Of a DNA stretch of 64,000 bases, positions 27,531-35,747 are shown in pieces. Below the pieces are notes generated by a model. It had not been told where the DNA came from. It made no database searches and saw only the letters and a list, made by a program, of their open reading frames with translations. The stretch's first letter is position 1. The number at the start of each line of letters is the position of its first letter. Origin of the DNA: Sutcliffiella horikoshii (GTDB lineage Bacteria > Bacillota > Bacilli > Bacillales > Bacillaceae_I); contig NZ_RXZI01000002.1 of NCBI RefSeq assembly GCF_021991925.1, forward strand, positions 496,001 through 560,000, given 5' to 3'. Made by a program: the position numbers and the translations under genes.

Positions 27531-28239
27531 CTGTTTGGTTTGTCAGGGGGAGGTGGCTTCCTCGTTTGGATGGGATGAATTCTTAGGTATTAGCAAGGCA
27601 GAACAAGTATGTGAATCTTGTGAGCAAGCTTTTCAGAAAATCAGCGGTAAGTTATGCAGGATATGTGGCAGGGTATGGGATGAGGTCCCGGTGGAAAACC
27701 GGCATGGGGATATCTGCTTTGATTGCCACAGGTGGGAAAGTGATGATGAGACAGCTGGAATGCTAAAGATGAATCGTTCTGTTTTTACGTATAACGACCA
27801 CATGAAAGAAGTTTTGGCACAATACAAATTCAGAGGGGATGCAATTCTGGTAGATGCCTTTTATAAAGACTTTCGGCAGATGTATGAAAAGTATTTTAAA
27901 AAAGACTCATGGATGCTCGTTCCTATCCCCTTAGGAACAGGACGCCTCTATGAGCGGGGGTTCAATCAGTCCCTTCTTTTAGCGAAGTTGATAGCTCCAA
28001 TTGGATTCCCCGAGCTCCTAGCGAAAACCGATTCTGTTAAACAGTCCAAAAAGGCTCGGCAAGAACGTTTGCATCAAGAAAATCCTTTTTACGTCATCGA
28101 ACCCCAAAAGGTCAGAGGGAAAAGCATACTCCTGATCGACGACATCTACACTACTGGAACGACTATCAGGATGGCGGCAAAGATATTAAAAGAGGCAGGT
28201 GCTGGAGATATTTCTTCGCTCACCTTAGTTCGCAGTTAA
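27523..28239 (+). CDS. comFC: competence protein ComFC (phosphoribosyltransferase-like)
   Basis: A 238-residue protein with an N-terminal cysteine pair region (CLVC, CESC, CRICGR, CFDC) likely to bind zinc, and a C-terminal PRT-type domain with ILLIDDIYTTGTTI as the PRPP loop. It works with ComFA in DNA uptake. The ATG at 27523 follows GGGGGGAT and gives the coupled overlap with comFA. The comFB gene found between these two in B. subtilis is absent. Confidence 0.93.
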   Translation: MSNCLVCQGEVASSFGWDEFLGISKAEQVCESCEQAFQKISGKLCRICGRVWDEVPVENRHGDICFDCHRWESDDETAGMLKMNRSVFTYNDHMKEVLAQYKFRGDAILVDAFYKDFRQMYEKYFKKDSWMLVPIPLGTGRLYERGFNQSLLLAKLIAPIGFPELLAKTDSVKQSKKARQERLHQENPFYVIEPQKVRGKSILLIDDIYTTGTTIRMAAKILKEAGAGDISSLTLVRS

Positions 28240-28300
28240 CTTTTTTGCTTCCTTTACGATATAAAAAGTAAGAAACTTATGCTCGAAAGGAAGTTGCCTC

Positions 28301-28717
28301 ATGTCCCAGCTCGATAATTGTCCAAACTGTGGAGAGATTTATGTAAAAAATGCTTTTAGGGAAGTGTGTGAAGCATGTTATAAAGAAGAGGAAGTTCAGT
28401 ATCAGACTGTATACAAGTACATCCGACAACGAGATAACAGAATGGCAAGCTTGGACCAAGTCGTGGAAAATACCGGGGTGGCTGAGTCGTTGATCCTCAA
28501 GTTTATCCGAAAAGGCCGCATTCAGCTGACCCAATTTCCAAATTTGGGGTATCCGTGCGACCGTTGTGGTAGGATGATTAGAGAGGATAAGCTTTGTATT
28601 GGTTGTAAAAAAGATATTCAGGGGCAACTTTCGCAATTGGACCGTGAAGAAGAAAGACAGCGGGTAATTCGGAGCGAAGGAAGAACCTACCATGCAATTG
28701 ATAAGAAATTCCTATAA
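28301..28717 (+). CDS. yvyF: flagellar-operon protein YvyF (TIGR03826 type)
   Basis: A 138-residue protein with two zinc-ribbon-like cysteine sets: CPNCGE with CEACYKEE at the N-terminus and CDRCGRMI with CIGC at about 87-108. Between them is a helix-turn-helix-like segment (VVENTGVAESLILKFIRKGRI). Function is not known beyond its fixed place ahead of flgM. The stop codon overlaps the SigD promoter of flgM. Confidence 0.85.
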   Translation: MSQLDNCPNCGEIYVKNAFREVCEACYKEEEVQYQTVYKYIRQRDNRMASLDQVVENTGVAESLILKFIRKGRIQLTQFPNLGYPCDRCGRMIREDKLCIGCKKDIQGQLSQLDREEERQRVIRSEGRTYHAIDKKFL

Positions 28718-28740
28718 ACATTCACCAATCTGTGCCGATA
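28714..28740 (+). promoter_or_regulatory. SigD promoter of flgM
   Basis: TAAA (28714-28717), a 15-nt spacer, then GCCGATAT (28733-28740) is a perfect match to the Bacillus SigD consensus. It would drive flgM and the downstream late flagellar genes, making flgM part of its own feedback loop. Confidence 0.93.
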
Positions 28741-28780
28741 TTCATATATAGACAAACTGTTCGAAAAGGAAGGGATAACA

Positions 28781-29044
28781 ATGAAGATTAATAATATTGG
28801 TCCTTCAGGAGTCAACCCCTATAAGAATCACATGAAACAACAGCAGGTCCAGACGCCTAATCAGGCAAAGAGTGACCAGGTGGAGATCTCCAGTAAAGCA
28901 AAAGAGATGCAAGAGCGCTCCCAATTTGCAGAGGCCCGTCAGGAAAAGATTGCAAAGCTCAAGGTTTCTGTGGAAAACGGCACCTACAAGGTAGATCCCA
29001 AAGCCGTTGCCAGTAAGATGATAGATTTTTATTTTAATAAATAA
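28781..29044 (+). CDS. flgM: anti-sigma-D factor FlgM
   Basis: An 87-residue protein with a disordered basic and Gln-rich N-terminal half and the FlgM domain in the C-terminal half (QVEISSKAKEMQ, then IAKLKVSVENGTYKVDP and VASKMIDFYF). It holds SigD inactive until the hook is complete. GGAAGGGAT precedes the ATG. One of the inverted-repeat elements separates it from flgN. Confidence 0.94.
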   Translation: MKINNIGPSGVNPYKNHMKQQQVQTPNQAKSDQVEISSKAKEMQERSQFAEARQEKIAKLKVSVENGTYKVDPKAVASKMIDFYFNK

Positions 29045-29072
29045 GGGCTGTTAGAGCATGATTAGAACTCTA

Positions 29073-29199
29073 GCTGTTGATTGGAGCACAAGCCGAAGAC
29101 TCCGGCGGGAGGTAGCGCTAGGTCGAGACCCCGCAGGCTTGCCGAGGAGGCTCAAGCACCACCCCGCGGAAAGCAAAGCCTAGCGCGGAAATCAACAGC
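29073..29199. repeat. inverted-repeat element, copy 1 (between flgM and flgN)
   Basis: A 127-bp unit bounded by GCTGTTGATT and AATCAACAGC. The interior has GACTCC, GAGACCCCGCAGG, GAGGAGGCTC and CCGCGGAAAGC, shared with the other copies. A weaker outer pair, AAGGGCTGTTAGAG on the left (29043-) and GTTTAACAGAGCCTT on the right (to 29217), suggests a larger element of about 175 bp. No coding frame with an RBS is present. Confidence 0.88.
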
Positions 29200-29234
29200 G
29201 GTGTTTAACAGAGCCTTCAAAATAAGGAGAACCT

Positions 29235-29699
29235 ATGTCCATTCCAACAATTATCACATTACTCGATAAAATGCTCACTTTGCATTCTTACCTTTATGAA
29301 CTGACTGTACGGAAAGAAGAGGTAGTAAAAGCAAACAAGGTAGACGAGCTCCAAGAGATTACTAGAGAAGAAAAACAATATACACGGGCAATCATTCAGC
29401 TAGAAAAGCAACGTGCGGAACTATCCGGCGGAAAGACAATAACTGAGCTTGCCGAAATGGCTTCACCTGCAGAAAGAAGTGAAATGCTTCCTTTGAAAGA
29501 TAGGTTAGCTAAGATCATTTCCAATATCCAAAAGCAGAACGAACTCAATCAGCTGTTACTTGAACAGTCCCTTCAATTTGTCACAATGACCATAAACACC
29601 CTGAACCCGTTGCCAAATGCGGTAAATTATGAGAAACCCGCGAACATGAAGAAAAGCGTTAGTGCACCTGCGCGCTCCCTGTTCGATTCAAAAGCTTAG
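29235..29699 (+). CDS. flgN: flagellar chaperone FlgN
   Basis: A 154-residue mostly helical protein of the FlgN family (yvyG position), with a long coiled N-terminal half (LTVRKEEVVKANKVDELQEI) and an amphipathic C-terminal helix before a low-complexity tail. It is the export chaperone for the hook-filament junction proteins FlgK and FlgL encoded next. AAGGAGAAC precedes the ATG. The assignment rests on both sequence type and position. Confidence 0.85.
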   Translation: MSIPTIITLLDKMLTLHSYLYELTVRKEEVVKANKVDELQEITREEKQYTRAIIQLEKQRAELSGGKTITELAEMASPAERSEMLPLKDRLAKIISNIQKQNELNQLLLEQSLQFVTMTINTLNPLPNAVNYEKPANMKKSVSAPARSLFDSKA

Positions 29700-29711
29700 G
29701 AGGAACACCAC

Positions 29712-31574
29712 ATGCGTTCAACATTTCATAGTCTCGAAGTTGCGAGACGTGGTCTGGTTACCCAGCAAACTGCCCTTCAGACGGTCGGGCATAACATTGC
29801 CAATGCCAATACCCCAGGATATACCAGACAACGGGTCAATTTTGTCCAAACAGAACCATATCCACCAGCTTCCATGAATCGTCCGCAAATACCCGGACAG
29901 ATGGGGACTGGGGTAGAGGCAGGCAGTATCCAGCGTGTGCGGGAGAGTTTCCTGGATATCCAGTATCGTGGTGAAAACAATAAGCTTGGCTATTGGGAGG
30001 CGCGTGCAGATTCCCTGCAAAAGATGGAAGAGATCATGAACGAACCATCCGAAACCGGCCTTTCTACCACTTTGGACCGTTTCTGGCAGGCTTTTCAAGA
30101 TTTGGCGGTCAATCCGACGAATGCAGGGGCACGGTCGGTGGTAAGACAGCGCGGACTGGCGGTTGCGGAAACATTCCGGTTCTTATCGGATTCCTTATCA
30201 TCTGTTCAGCAGGACATCAAAAATGTAATGGATGTCACGGTAAAGCAGGTAAATGCACTTAGTCAGCAAATCAACAATATAAATAAGCAAATTGGTGAAA
30301 TCGAACCACATGGCTATCTCGCGAATGATCTTTACGATGAAAGGGACCGCTTGGTGGATGAACTATCACAGCTTGTCAATATAAAGGCCACAACAATTGG
30401 AAGTAGTGGGAACCCAAGCAGTATCGCAGAAGGTAAACTGACTATTGAGATGGTGGATGATTCTGGTCGTAAAATCGGTACGCTTGTTGATGCCACCAGT
30501 CTTAGAGTGAACAGTCTTTCTTTAGAATACCGAGCAGATACAGGGCTTGTGGATGGATTCAAGCTTGGGGATACAAGCTTTGGAATCGGCAGTATGCAAG
30601 CTTCCGGTAAGCTTCGTGGCCTGATCGACTCTTATGGGTTTATGGAAGGGAATACTGAAAAGGGGTTATACCCTGATATGTTGAACCACCTGGATACGGT
30701 AGCGTTTGAATTTGCTCAAGAGATTAATAGAGTTCATGAATCTGGCTGGAGTATCTCGAGCATGGAATCTGGAGAGCATACAGCGTTCAAATTCTTTGAA
30801 TTTAAAAATACAGATATAGCTGCGGGGAACATCAAAGATGCAGCTAAACTTTTCACGGTTTCATCAGATATCGTGCAGTCCTTGGACAATATCGCGGCTT
30901 CCGGCTACAACAAGGGGATCATTACAACAGGTGAGTTCCACGGATTTAATGGTGTGGAAAATGTTTCGGTTACTGTGCAGTCTGCAGTGGATGCCAACGG
31001 AGTTCAGCAGTTTACATACACGGTTTATGATGCAGCCAAGTCTCCAAAACAGGAATTAATGACTTCTGGAAGTTTTGCCAGTTTAGAAGACCTTGGTCTA
31101 GGATTGTCGGGAGAGTTTATCAATGCGGATGGAAATCCTTCTGTCCATTTTGACTTGAGTAAAGTCCGCTTGGAAGACGTGTCAAAAGGGAATTACATTT
31201 CGGTTGATATCCCCAAAATCGGTGAGGTCGGTGGTCGTGTAGGTGATGGAAGCAATGCCATTGCCTTAGCAGAGGTGAAGGCCCGTACGCTCCAGCTGAA
31301 CGGTGTTTCTACAACCTTCCAAAACTACTACGAAAGTGTTATTGGAGGCTTGGCGGTAGATGCCCAGGAGGCGAACAGACTCTCCTACAACAGTGAAACA
31401 TTGAGACTATCAGTGGATCAGCGCCGACAATCGGTAAGCGGTGTTTCCTTGGACGAGGAAATGACCAGCATGATCCAGTTCCAGCATGCATACAATGCTT
31501 CGGCAAGAATGATTACTTTAACGGACGAACTTTTAGATAGAATCATTAACGGCTTAGGATTAGGCGGAAGGTAG
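29712..31574 (+). CDS. flgK: flagellar hook-associated protein 1 FlgK
   Basis: A 620-residue exported structural protein joining hook and filament. The N-terminal rod/hook motif is seen in LEVARRGLVTQQTALQTVG with HNIANANTPGYTRQRV. The C-terminal helix domain has SGVSLDEEMTSMIQFQHAY and ASARMITLTDELLDRII. It is longer than the roughly 510 residues typical of B. subtilis FlgK, because the central variable region (about 330-530) is extended. TAGGAGGA precedes the ATG. Confidence 0.95.
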   Translation: MRSTFHSLEVARRGLVTQQTALQTVGHNIANANTPGYTRQRVNFVQTEPYPPASMNRPQIPGQMGTGVEAGSIQRVRESFLDIQYRGENNKLGYWEARADSLQKMEEIMNEPSETGLSTTLDRFWQAFQDLAVNPTNAGARSVVRQRGLAVAETFRFLSDSLSSVQQDIKNVMDVTVKQVNALSQQINNINKQIGEIEPHGYLANDLYDERDRLVDELSQLVNIKATTIGSSGNPSSIAEGKLTIEMVDDSGRKIGTLVDATSLRVNSLSLEYRADTGLVDGFKLGDTSFGIGSMQASGKLRGLIDSYGFMEGNTEKGLYPDMLNHLDTVAFEFAQEINRVHESGWSISSMESGEHTAFKFFEFKNTDIAAGNIKDAAKLFTVSSDIVQSLDNIAASGYNKGIITTGEFHGFNGVENVSVTVQSAVDANGVQQFTYTVYDAAKSPKQELMTSGSFASLEDLGLGLSGEFINADGNPSVHFDLSKVRLEDVSKGNYISVDIPKIGEVGGRVGDGSNAIALAEVKARTLQLNGVSTTFQNYYESVIGGLAVDAQEANRLSYNSETLRLSVDQRRQSVSGVSLDEEMTSMIQFQHAYNASARMITLTDELLDRIINGLGLGGR

Positions 31575-31584
31575 GTGTAGATAA

Positions 31585-32463
31585 ATGCGTGTAACACAAA
31601 GCATGCTGACGCAGAACTCTCTGCGTCAATTAAGTACAAGTTACGGGAAAATGGGTAAGTTGATGGAACAGCTCTCTACAGGTAAGAAAATTTCCCGTCC
31701 TTCCGACGACCCGGTTGTGGCGATGAAAGGGATGTATTATCGTACAAACTTGACGGAGCTTGAACAATACAAACGTAACCTGAGTGAATCGTATGCATGG
31801 ATGGAAAATTCCGAAGCGGCGTTGGACCATGTGCAAAGCGTGATGCATCGTGCCCGCGAGTTGGTGGTTCAGGGATCCAATGACACCTACTCACCGGAAG
31901 ACCGTCAAGCGATGGCAAAAGAAATCGAGCAGTTAAAGCACGATTTCGTTCAGGTTGCCAATACTCAGGTTGCCGGAAAATACATCTTTAACGGTACAGC
32001 GATAGATAAGCCTAGAATTACGGATGCTAACGATCCTTCGTCTGTAAGTACGGAAAACTCTCCTTTCGAGGTAGAAGTTTCTCGTGGGATAAAGCTACAA
32101 TCCAACATTAATTCGGATAATGTTTTTAATAAAGACATGATGGAAGTTTGGAATGGCCTTCAGAAGGCTTTGGAAACAAGTGATACAGATGCATTGAAGG
32201 ATTTGATGGGACGCTTTGATAAAGCGGCGGATACCATCTCAGCGGAGCGTTCTGAGTTAGGTGCTCGTTACAACCGATTGGAAATGGTGGATAATCGCAT
32301 TGGGTATCAAGAAGTGGTTGCGACACGGATCCTGTCTGATAATGAGGATGCGGATATTGAGAAAGTGATTACGGATTTGACGATGCAGGAGAGTGTACAC
32401 CGTGCTTCGCTTGGTGTGGGGGCGCGTGTGATTCAGCCTTCGTTGTTGGATTTTTTAAGGTAG
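31585..32463 (+). CDS. flgL: flagellar hook-associated protein 3 FlgL
   Basis: A 292-residue flagellin-like junction protein. The N-terminus MRVTQSMLTQNSLRQL with MEQLSTGKKISRPSDDP, and the C-terminal TMQESVHRASLGVGARVIQPSLLDFL, are the family's terminal coiled-coil segments. It follows flgK after 10 bases. The second inverted-repeat element lies just beyond its stop. Confidence 0.95.
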   Translation: MRVTQSMLTQNSLRQLSTSYGKMGKLMEQLSTGKKISRPSDDPVVAMKGMYYRTNLTELEQYKRNLSESYAWMENSEAALDHVQSVMHRARELVVQGSNDTYSPEDRQAMAKEIEQLKHDFVQVANTQVAGKYIFNGTAIDKPRITDANDPSSVSTENSPFEVEVSRGIKLQSNINSDNVFNKDMMEVWNGLQKALETSDTDALKDLMGRFDKAADTISAERSELGARYNRLEMVDNRIGYQEVVATRILSDNEDADIEKVITDLTMQESVHRASLGVGARVIQPSLLDFLR

Positions 32464-32541
32464 GGTGAGGAACTGTCTTGGAGGGAGCTGTTTGATGGCA
32501 GTTGTTTCTGGGGCAGTTTTTTTGGTATTTGGTGATACGCC

Positions 32542-32666
32542 GCTGTTGATTTCGCGCCAGGCTTCGCTTTCCGCGGGGCGATGCTTGAGCCTCCTCACTT
32601 CGTTGCGGGGTCTCAACCTACCGCTACCTCCCGCCGGAGTCTTCGCCTTTCGCTCCAATCAACAGC
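32542..32666. repeat. inverted-repeat element, copy 2 (between flgL and yviE)
   Basis: A 125-bp unit bounded by GCTGTTGATT and AATCAACAGC, in the opposite orientation to copy 1 (CCGCGGGGCG near the left, GGAGTC near the right). It adds an open frame ahead of yviE, which makes the gene appear longer than it is. Confidence 0.88.
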
Positions 32667-32716
32667 TAGGGTATCTTTTTAGATCTAGAAAACCTTTTAG
32701 AGAAGTGGGTGATTAT

Positions 32717-33310
32717 ATGCATTTTCCACAGATACGATTGCAGTCGACTTTTGCACAGACTGAGTTGCAGATTCAGAAACCGGTACAACAAATCCAGCAA
32801 CCTAGGGCAGAAATTAGTATTGAACAACCTAAGGCGGAGTTGATGATGCAGCGGAGGCCGGGGAGGTTGACGATTGATCAGACGCAGGCTAGAGAGGATA
32901 TGGATTTGAAGAGTGTAGCCAGGAGGATTGAGGAGGCGGCGCAGCTTGGGCGGCAGGATTGGCTGGCAGGGCTGGCGCGAGTTGCACAGGACGGAAATGA
33001 GATGATGAAAATCGAACATGGTGGTGGCGCGATTGTCCGTCAGGCGAAGCGGAATAGTGAAGGTCCTCCAAAAGAATTCAATATTGGCTGGATTCCGTCC
33101 CATTTTAGTGTGAAAATTAATTATGAGCCTGGTTCAGTGGATATCCAGTGGCACCAGCGTAAGCCAGTTATAGATATAGAGATAAATAAGCCAGTGCATG
33201 AGTATACACCAGGTGCCACACAGGTCAGTATGGCTAATTACTCTTCGCTTGAAATAGACTTTGAGAATTTGCGATATATAGGTACAAGCGGCTACGAACA
33301 AAAAATATAA
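32717..33310 (+). CDS. yviE: flagellar-operon protein YviE (DUF6470)
   Basis: A 197-residue protein beginning MHFPQIRLQSTFAQTEL, the usual YviE/DUF6470 N-terminus, followed by QIQQPRAEISIEQPKAEL. An upstream frame from 32465 is rejected because it reads through the inverted-repeat element. The RBS is modest (AGTGGGTGA). Function is unknown; it is conserved between flgL and fliW in Bacillus. Confidence 0.85.
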   Translation: MHFPQIRLQSTFAQTELQIQKPVQQIQQPRAEISIEQPKAELMMQRRPGRLTIDQTQAREDMDLKSVARRIEEAAQLGRQDWLAGLARVAQDGNEMMKIEHGGGAIVRQAKRNSEGPPKEFNIGWIPSHFSVKINYEPGSVDIQWHQRKPVIDIEINKPVHEYTPGATQVSMANYSSLEIDFENLRYIGTSGYEQKI

Positions 33311-33322
33311 GGTTGTGAGAAA

Positions 33323-33760
33323 ATGAAAATAGAAACGAAGTATCATGGATTAATAGAGGTACAGAAAGAAGAAGTGATAAGATTTCCGAATGGCTTTCCG
33401 GGGTTTATAGAGGAGAAGGAGTTCGCGGTGATTCCTTTTACGGAGGATGGCACGTTTCATATTTTACAATCCGTACAGACGCCAGGGCTAGGCTTTGCTC
33501 TGACAAATCCTTTTACGTTCTATCCGGATTATGATTTCAATCTGGAGAACCAAGCGGTGGATGTTCTCGAGTTGGAAACTGCTGAAGATGTGACGGTCTA
33601 TGTAGTCCTGACATTGGCAGACCCTTTCCACCTTACAACTGCCAACCTGCTAGCTCCTGTTGTAGTAAATACGAAAAATAAGCTTGGCAAGCAAGTCATT
33701 TTAACAGGCAGTCCATATCAAACGAAGCATAATCTGTTTCCAGAAGCAGTAGCTAAATAG
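33323..33760 (+). CDS. fliW: flagellar assembly factor FliW
   Basis: A 145-residue protein with the family pattern (FPNGFPGFIEEKEFAVIPF, FALTNPFTFYPDYDF, VVLTLADPFHLTTANLLAPVVVN). FliW binds flagellin and also CsrA. When flagellin is exported, freed FliW removes CsrA from the flagellin message. It sits 15 bases before csrA, so the two are made together. Confidence 0.95.
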   Translation: MKIETKYHGLIEVQKEEVIRFPNGFPGFIEEKEFAVIPFTEDGTFHILQSVQTPGLGFALTNPFTFYPDYDFNLENQAVDVLELETAEDVTVYVVLTLADPFHLTTANLLAPVVVNTKNKLGKQVILTGSPYQTKHNLFPEAVAK

Positions 33761-33775
33761 AGAGGAGGAGACCGC

Positions 33776-34003
33776 ATGCTAGTACTAACCCGCAAAATAG
33801 ATGAAGCCATCACGATCGGTGATGACATCGAGATTACGGTTCTCAGCATCAATGGTGATCAAGTGAAGCTCGGCATCCAAGCTCCAAAACATATTGAGAT
33901 ACATAGAAAAGAAATTTATCTTTCCATACAGGAGGAAAACAACGCAGCGTCCCACTCTTCACTTGATCTTATCCAAGCTTTAAGCAACCAACTAAAAAAA
34001 TAA
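33776..34003 (+). CDS. csrA: translational regulator CsrA
   Basis: A 75-residue RNA-binding dimer subunit: [23 protein letters not shown] with [15 protein letters not shown] gives the five-strand fold and the RNA-contact face. It represses flagellin translation by covering the Shine-Dalgarno region. AGAGGAGGAG precedes the ATG. A consensus-like target lies 130 bases downstream, in the hag leader. Confidence 0.96.
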   Translation: MLVLTRKIDEAITIGDDIEITVLSINGDQVKLGIQAPKHIEIHRKEIYLSIQEENNAASHSSLDLIQALSNQLKK

Positions 34004-34034
34004 TACAATTTGTAAAAAATTCTCTCTAACTCTA

Positions 34035-34061
34035 TTAACAGTTGTCGAGTACGGTCGATAT
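34035..34061 (+). promoter_or_regulatory. SigD-like promoter of hag
   Basis: TTAA (34035-34038), 15 nt, then GTCGATAT (34054-34061) matches SigD with one change in each box. It lies about 115 bases before the flagellin start, giving a leader long enough for CsrA control. Confidence 0.72.
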
Positions 34062-34123
34062 AAAACATGTAAGCAAATAGAATCAAAAGGCGGCCGACTT
34101 TTGACCTATCTGCAAAACTAACA

Positions 34124-34166
34124 CCGATTACACAAGGACGTGAAATCGGCGACAACTCAAGGAGGA
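34124..34166 (+). promoter_or_regulatory. CsrA-binding hairpin and Shine-Dalgarno site in the hag leader
   Basis: ACAAGGACGT (34132-34141) differs at one base from the CsrA target ACARGGAUGU. Its GGA sits in the loop AAGGAC of a hairpin with inner stem CAC/GTG and outer stem CCGATT/AATCGG. The ribosome site AAGGAGGA at 34159-34166 gives a second GGA. This is the two-site layout known for CsrA control of B. subtilis hag. Confidence 0.8.
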
Positions 34167-34174
34167 AAATTGTA

Positions 34175-35422
34175 ATGAGAATTAATCACAATATTGCTGC
34201 GTTGAACACGCACCGTCAATTAGGTTCTGCAACAAACGCTCAAATGAAATCTATGGAGAAATTGTCTTCTGGTTTACGTATTAACAAAGCTGGGGACGAC
34301 GCTGCCGGTCTTGCAATCTCTGAAAAAATGAGAGCTCAGGTTCGTGGGTTGGATCAAGCTTCCAGAAATGCCCAGGACTCCATCTCAATGATACAGACTG
34401 CCGAAGGGGCGTTAAATGAAACCCATGATATTCTTCAGCGTATGCGTGAGTTAGCGGTTCAAGCCGGTAATGACACAAATACTGGATCGGATCGTGGAGA
34501 AATTCAAAAAGAGATTAACCAACTTACGAGTGAAATCAACCGTATTGGAAATACAACTGAATTTAATGGTCAGAAATTATTAAGTGCAACTGATGGGGCT
34601 GTAACTGGGGGAAGTCCAGGTGTACCAGGAACTCCTGGTGTAGATGCAACAACATTTGCAAGTGCAACTGATATGACTCCAGGGGGAGGCAATACAGCAA
34701 GTGGACAAGTTACAGTAAACGGTACTTTTGATGGAGCAGCTAATACAACAATTACGTTTGAAAAGACTGATACTGGTTGGTCGATTGATGGTGGCGCAAA
34801 TGATGTTGTATTAGTAGGCAGTACATTTACTACAAACGGTTTAACATTTGATGTGTCTGCTGCAGTTGGGGATGCTGTAGAGGGAGACTCTTGGACTGTA
34901 GATTTAACTGCTGCTGTAGCTGCAGTGCCTGGTACACCTGCAACTGGAGGTAGTTCTTCATTTTCGACTCAAATCGGAGCTAACGAAAACCAAACAATGA
35001 CTTTAGAATTCTCCGATATGAGAGCTTCTGCCTTAGGTCTTACTGGTTCAGCAGGGGATGCTGGTTATACTGATGGTGATACAGTAACAGATGGTACTAA
35101 CAATTCTGCAAATGAAGCTGCTTTAGATGTATCTAATGCAACCAATGCTGGAAACGCTGTCACAGCAATCAACAATGCAATTGAAGCAGTGTCGGCTGAG
35201 CGTTCTAAACTTGGTGCAAACCAAAACCGTCTAGAACACACAATCAATAACCTTAACACATCTTCTGAAAACCTAACAGCTGCTGAATCTCGTATTCGGG
35301 ACGTTGATATGGCAAAAGAAATGATGGAACAAACTAAGAATTCTATTCTTGCACAAGCATCTCAAGCAATGTTGGCTCAATCCAATCAAATGCCTCAGGG
35401 GGTACTTCAACTCTTGAGATAA
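34175..35422 (+). CDS. hag: flagellin Hag, reading frame as it stands without splicing
   Basis: A 415-residue flagellin. Residues 1-140 are the conserved D0/D1 part (MRINHNIAALNTHRQLG with KLSSGLRINKAGDDAAGLAI). Residues about 142-285 are a variable Gly/Thr-rich region, and from about 320 the C-terminal D1/D0 part runs to MPQGVLQLLR and stop. The final segment from about residue 402 on (SNQMPQGVLQLLR) lies at or inside the 5' end of a group I intron. A second coding version (ANQQPQGVLQLLR) lies beyond the intron at 35751-35792. Both ends therefore complete the protein. The gene is under the SigD-like promoter and CsrA/FliW control. Confidence 0.95.
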   Translation: MRINHNIAALNTHRQLGSATNAQMKSMEKLSSGLRINKAGDDAAGLAISEKMRAQVRGLDQASRNAQDSISMIQTAEGALNETHDILQRMRELAVQAGNDTNTGSDRGEIQKEINQLTSEINRIGNTTEFNGQKLLSATDGAVTGGSPGVPGTPGVDATTFASATDMTPGGGNTASGQVTVNGTFDGAANTTITFEKTDTGWSIDGGANDVVLVGSTFTTNGLTFDVSAAVGDAVEGDSWTVDLTAAVAAVPGTPATGGSSSFSTQIGANENQTMTLEFSDMRASALGLTGSAGDAGYTDGDTVTDGTNNSANEAALDVSNATNAGNAVTAINNAIEAVSAERSKLGANQNRLEHTINNLNTSSENLTAAESRIRDVDMAKEMMEQTKNSILAQASQAMLAQSNQMPQGVLQLLR

Positions 35423-35747
35423 TGATTAGAGGGCGTCTAGTTTGGTAACGAGCTAGAGTATAACTGGGTGAATTGCTGGAACTTCCTAAAGCTTCTTCAA
35501 CCACAGCGAAACTGGAAACGGTAGGCGTTATGGTATGAAAATGAAGAAGATGGACCAATGGATAATCAGCAGCCAAGCTCCTGTTCCGAAAGGATGGAGA
35601 AGGTTCAACGACTAGAGAACACGGTCTAAGGCGGACAGCTATGACTATGAATCTCGTAGGGCAGTTAAACTGTTCGAAGTGCCCAGCTCCATAGAGATAT
35701 GGATGAAGATATAGTCTATTCTATGATTGAAAGACATAGTCGCAAAG
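35378..35747 (+). ncRNA. group I intron in the 3' end of hag, no ORF
   Basis: A core typical of group I introns is present: GGGTGAATTGCTGGAACTTC (35467 on), AATCAGCAGCCAAGCTCC (about 35563-35580), AGGTTCAACGACTAGAG, and AAGATATAGTC (35707 on). P7 pairs GACTA (35610-35614) with TAGTC (35712-35716). P2 pairs TCTAG (35436) with CTAGA (35453). P9 is CTATG/CATAG (35721/35735). The ends are uncertain. Splicing after T35377 and G35747 rebuilds GCT CAA GCG AAC, the expected flagellin codons. The best P1 helix, ATGCCT (35390-35395) with GGGCGT (35431-35436), instead puts the 5' site after 35395. Confidence 0.85.

Noticed and set aside
32465-32716. N-terminal extension of yviE
   Set aside because: It reads through the inverted-repeat element and a long hairpin-rich stretch; the conserved protein begins at 32717.
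35343-35576. 77-codon minus-strand frame over the hag intron
   Set aside because: It overlaps the group I core, where RNA pairing explains the conservation; no RBS. The intron carries no homing endonuclease.
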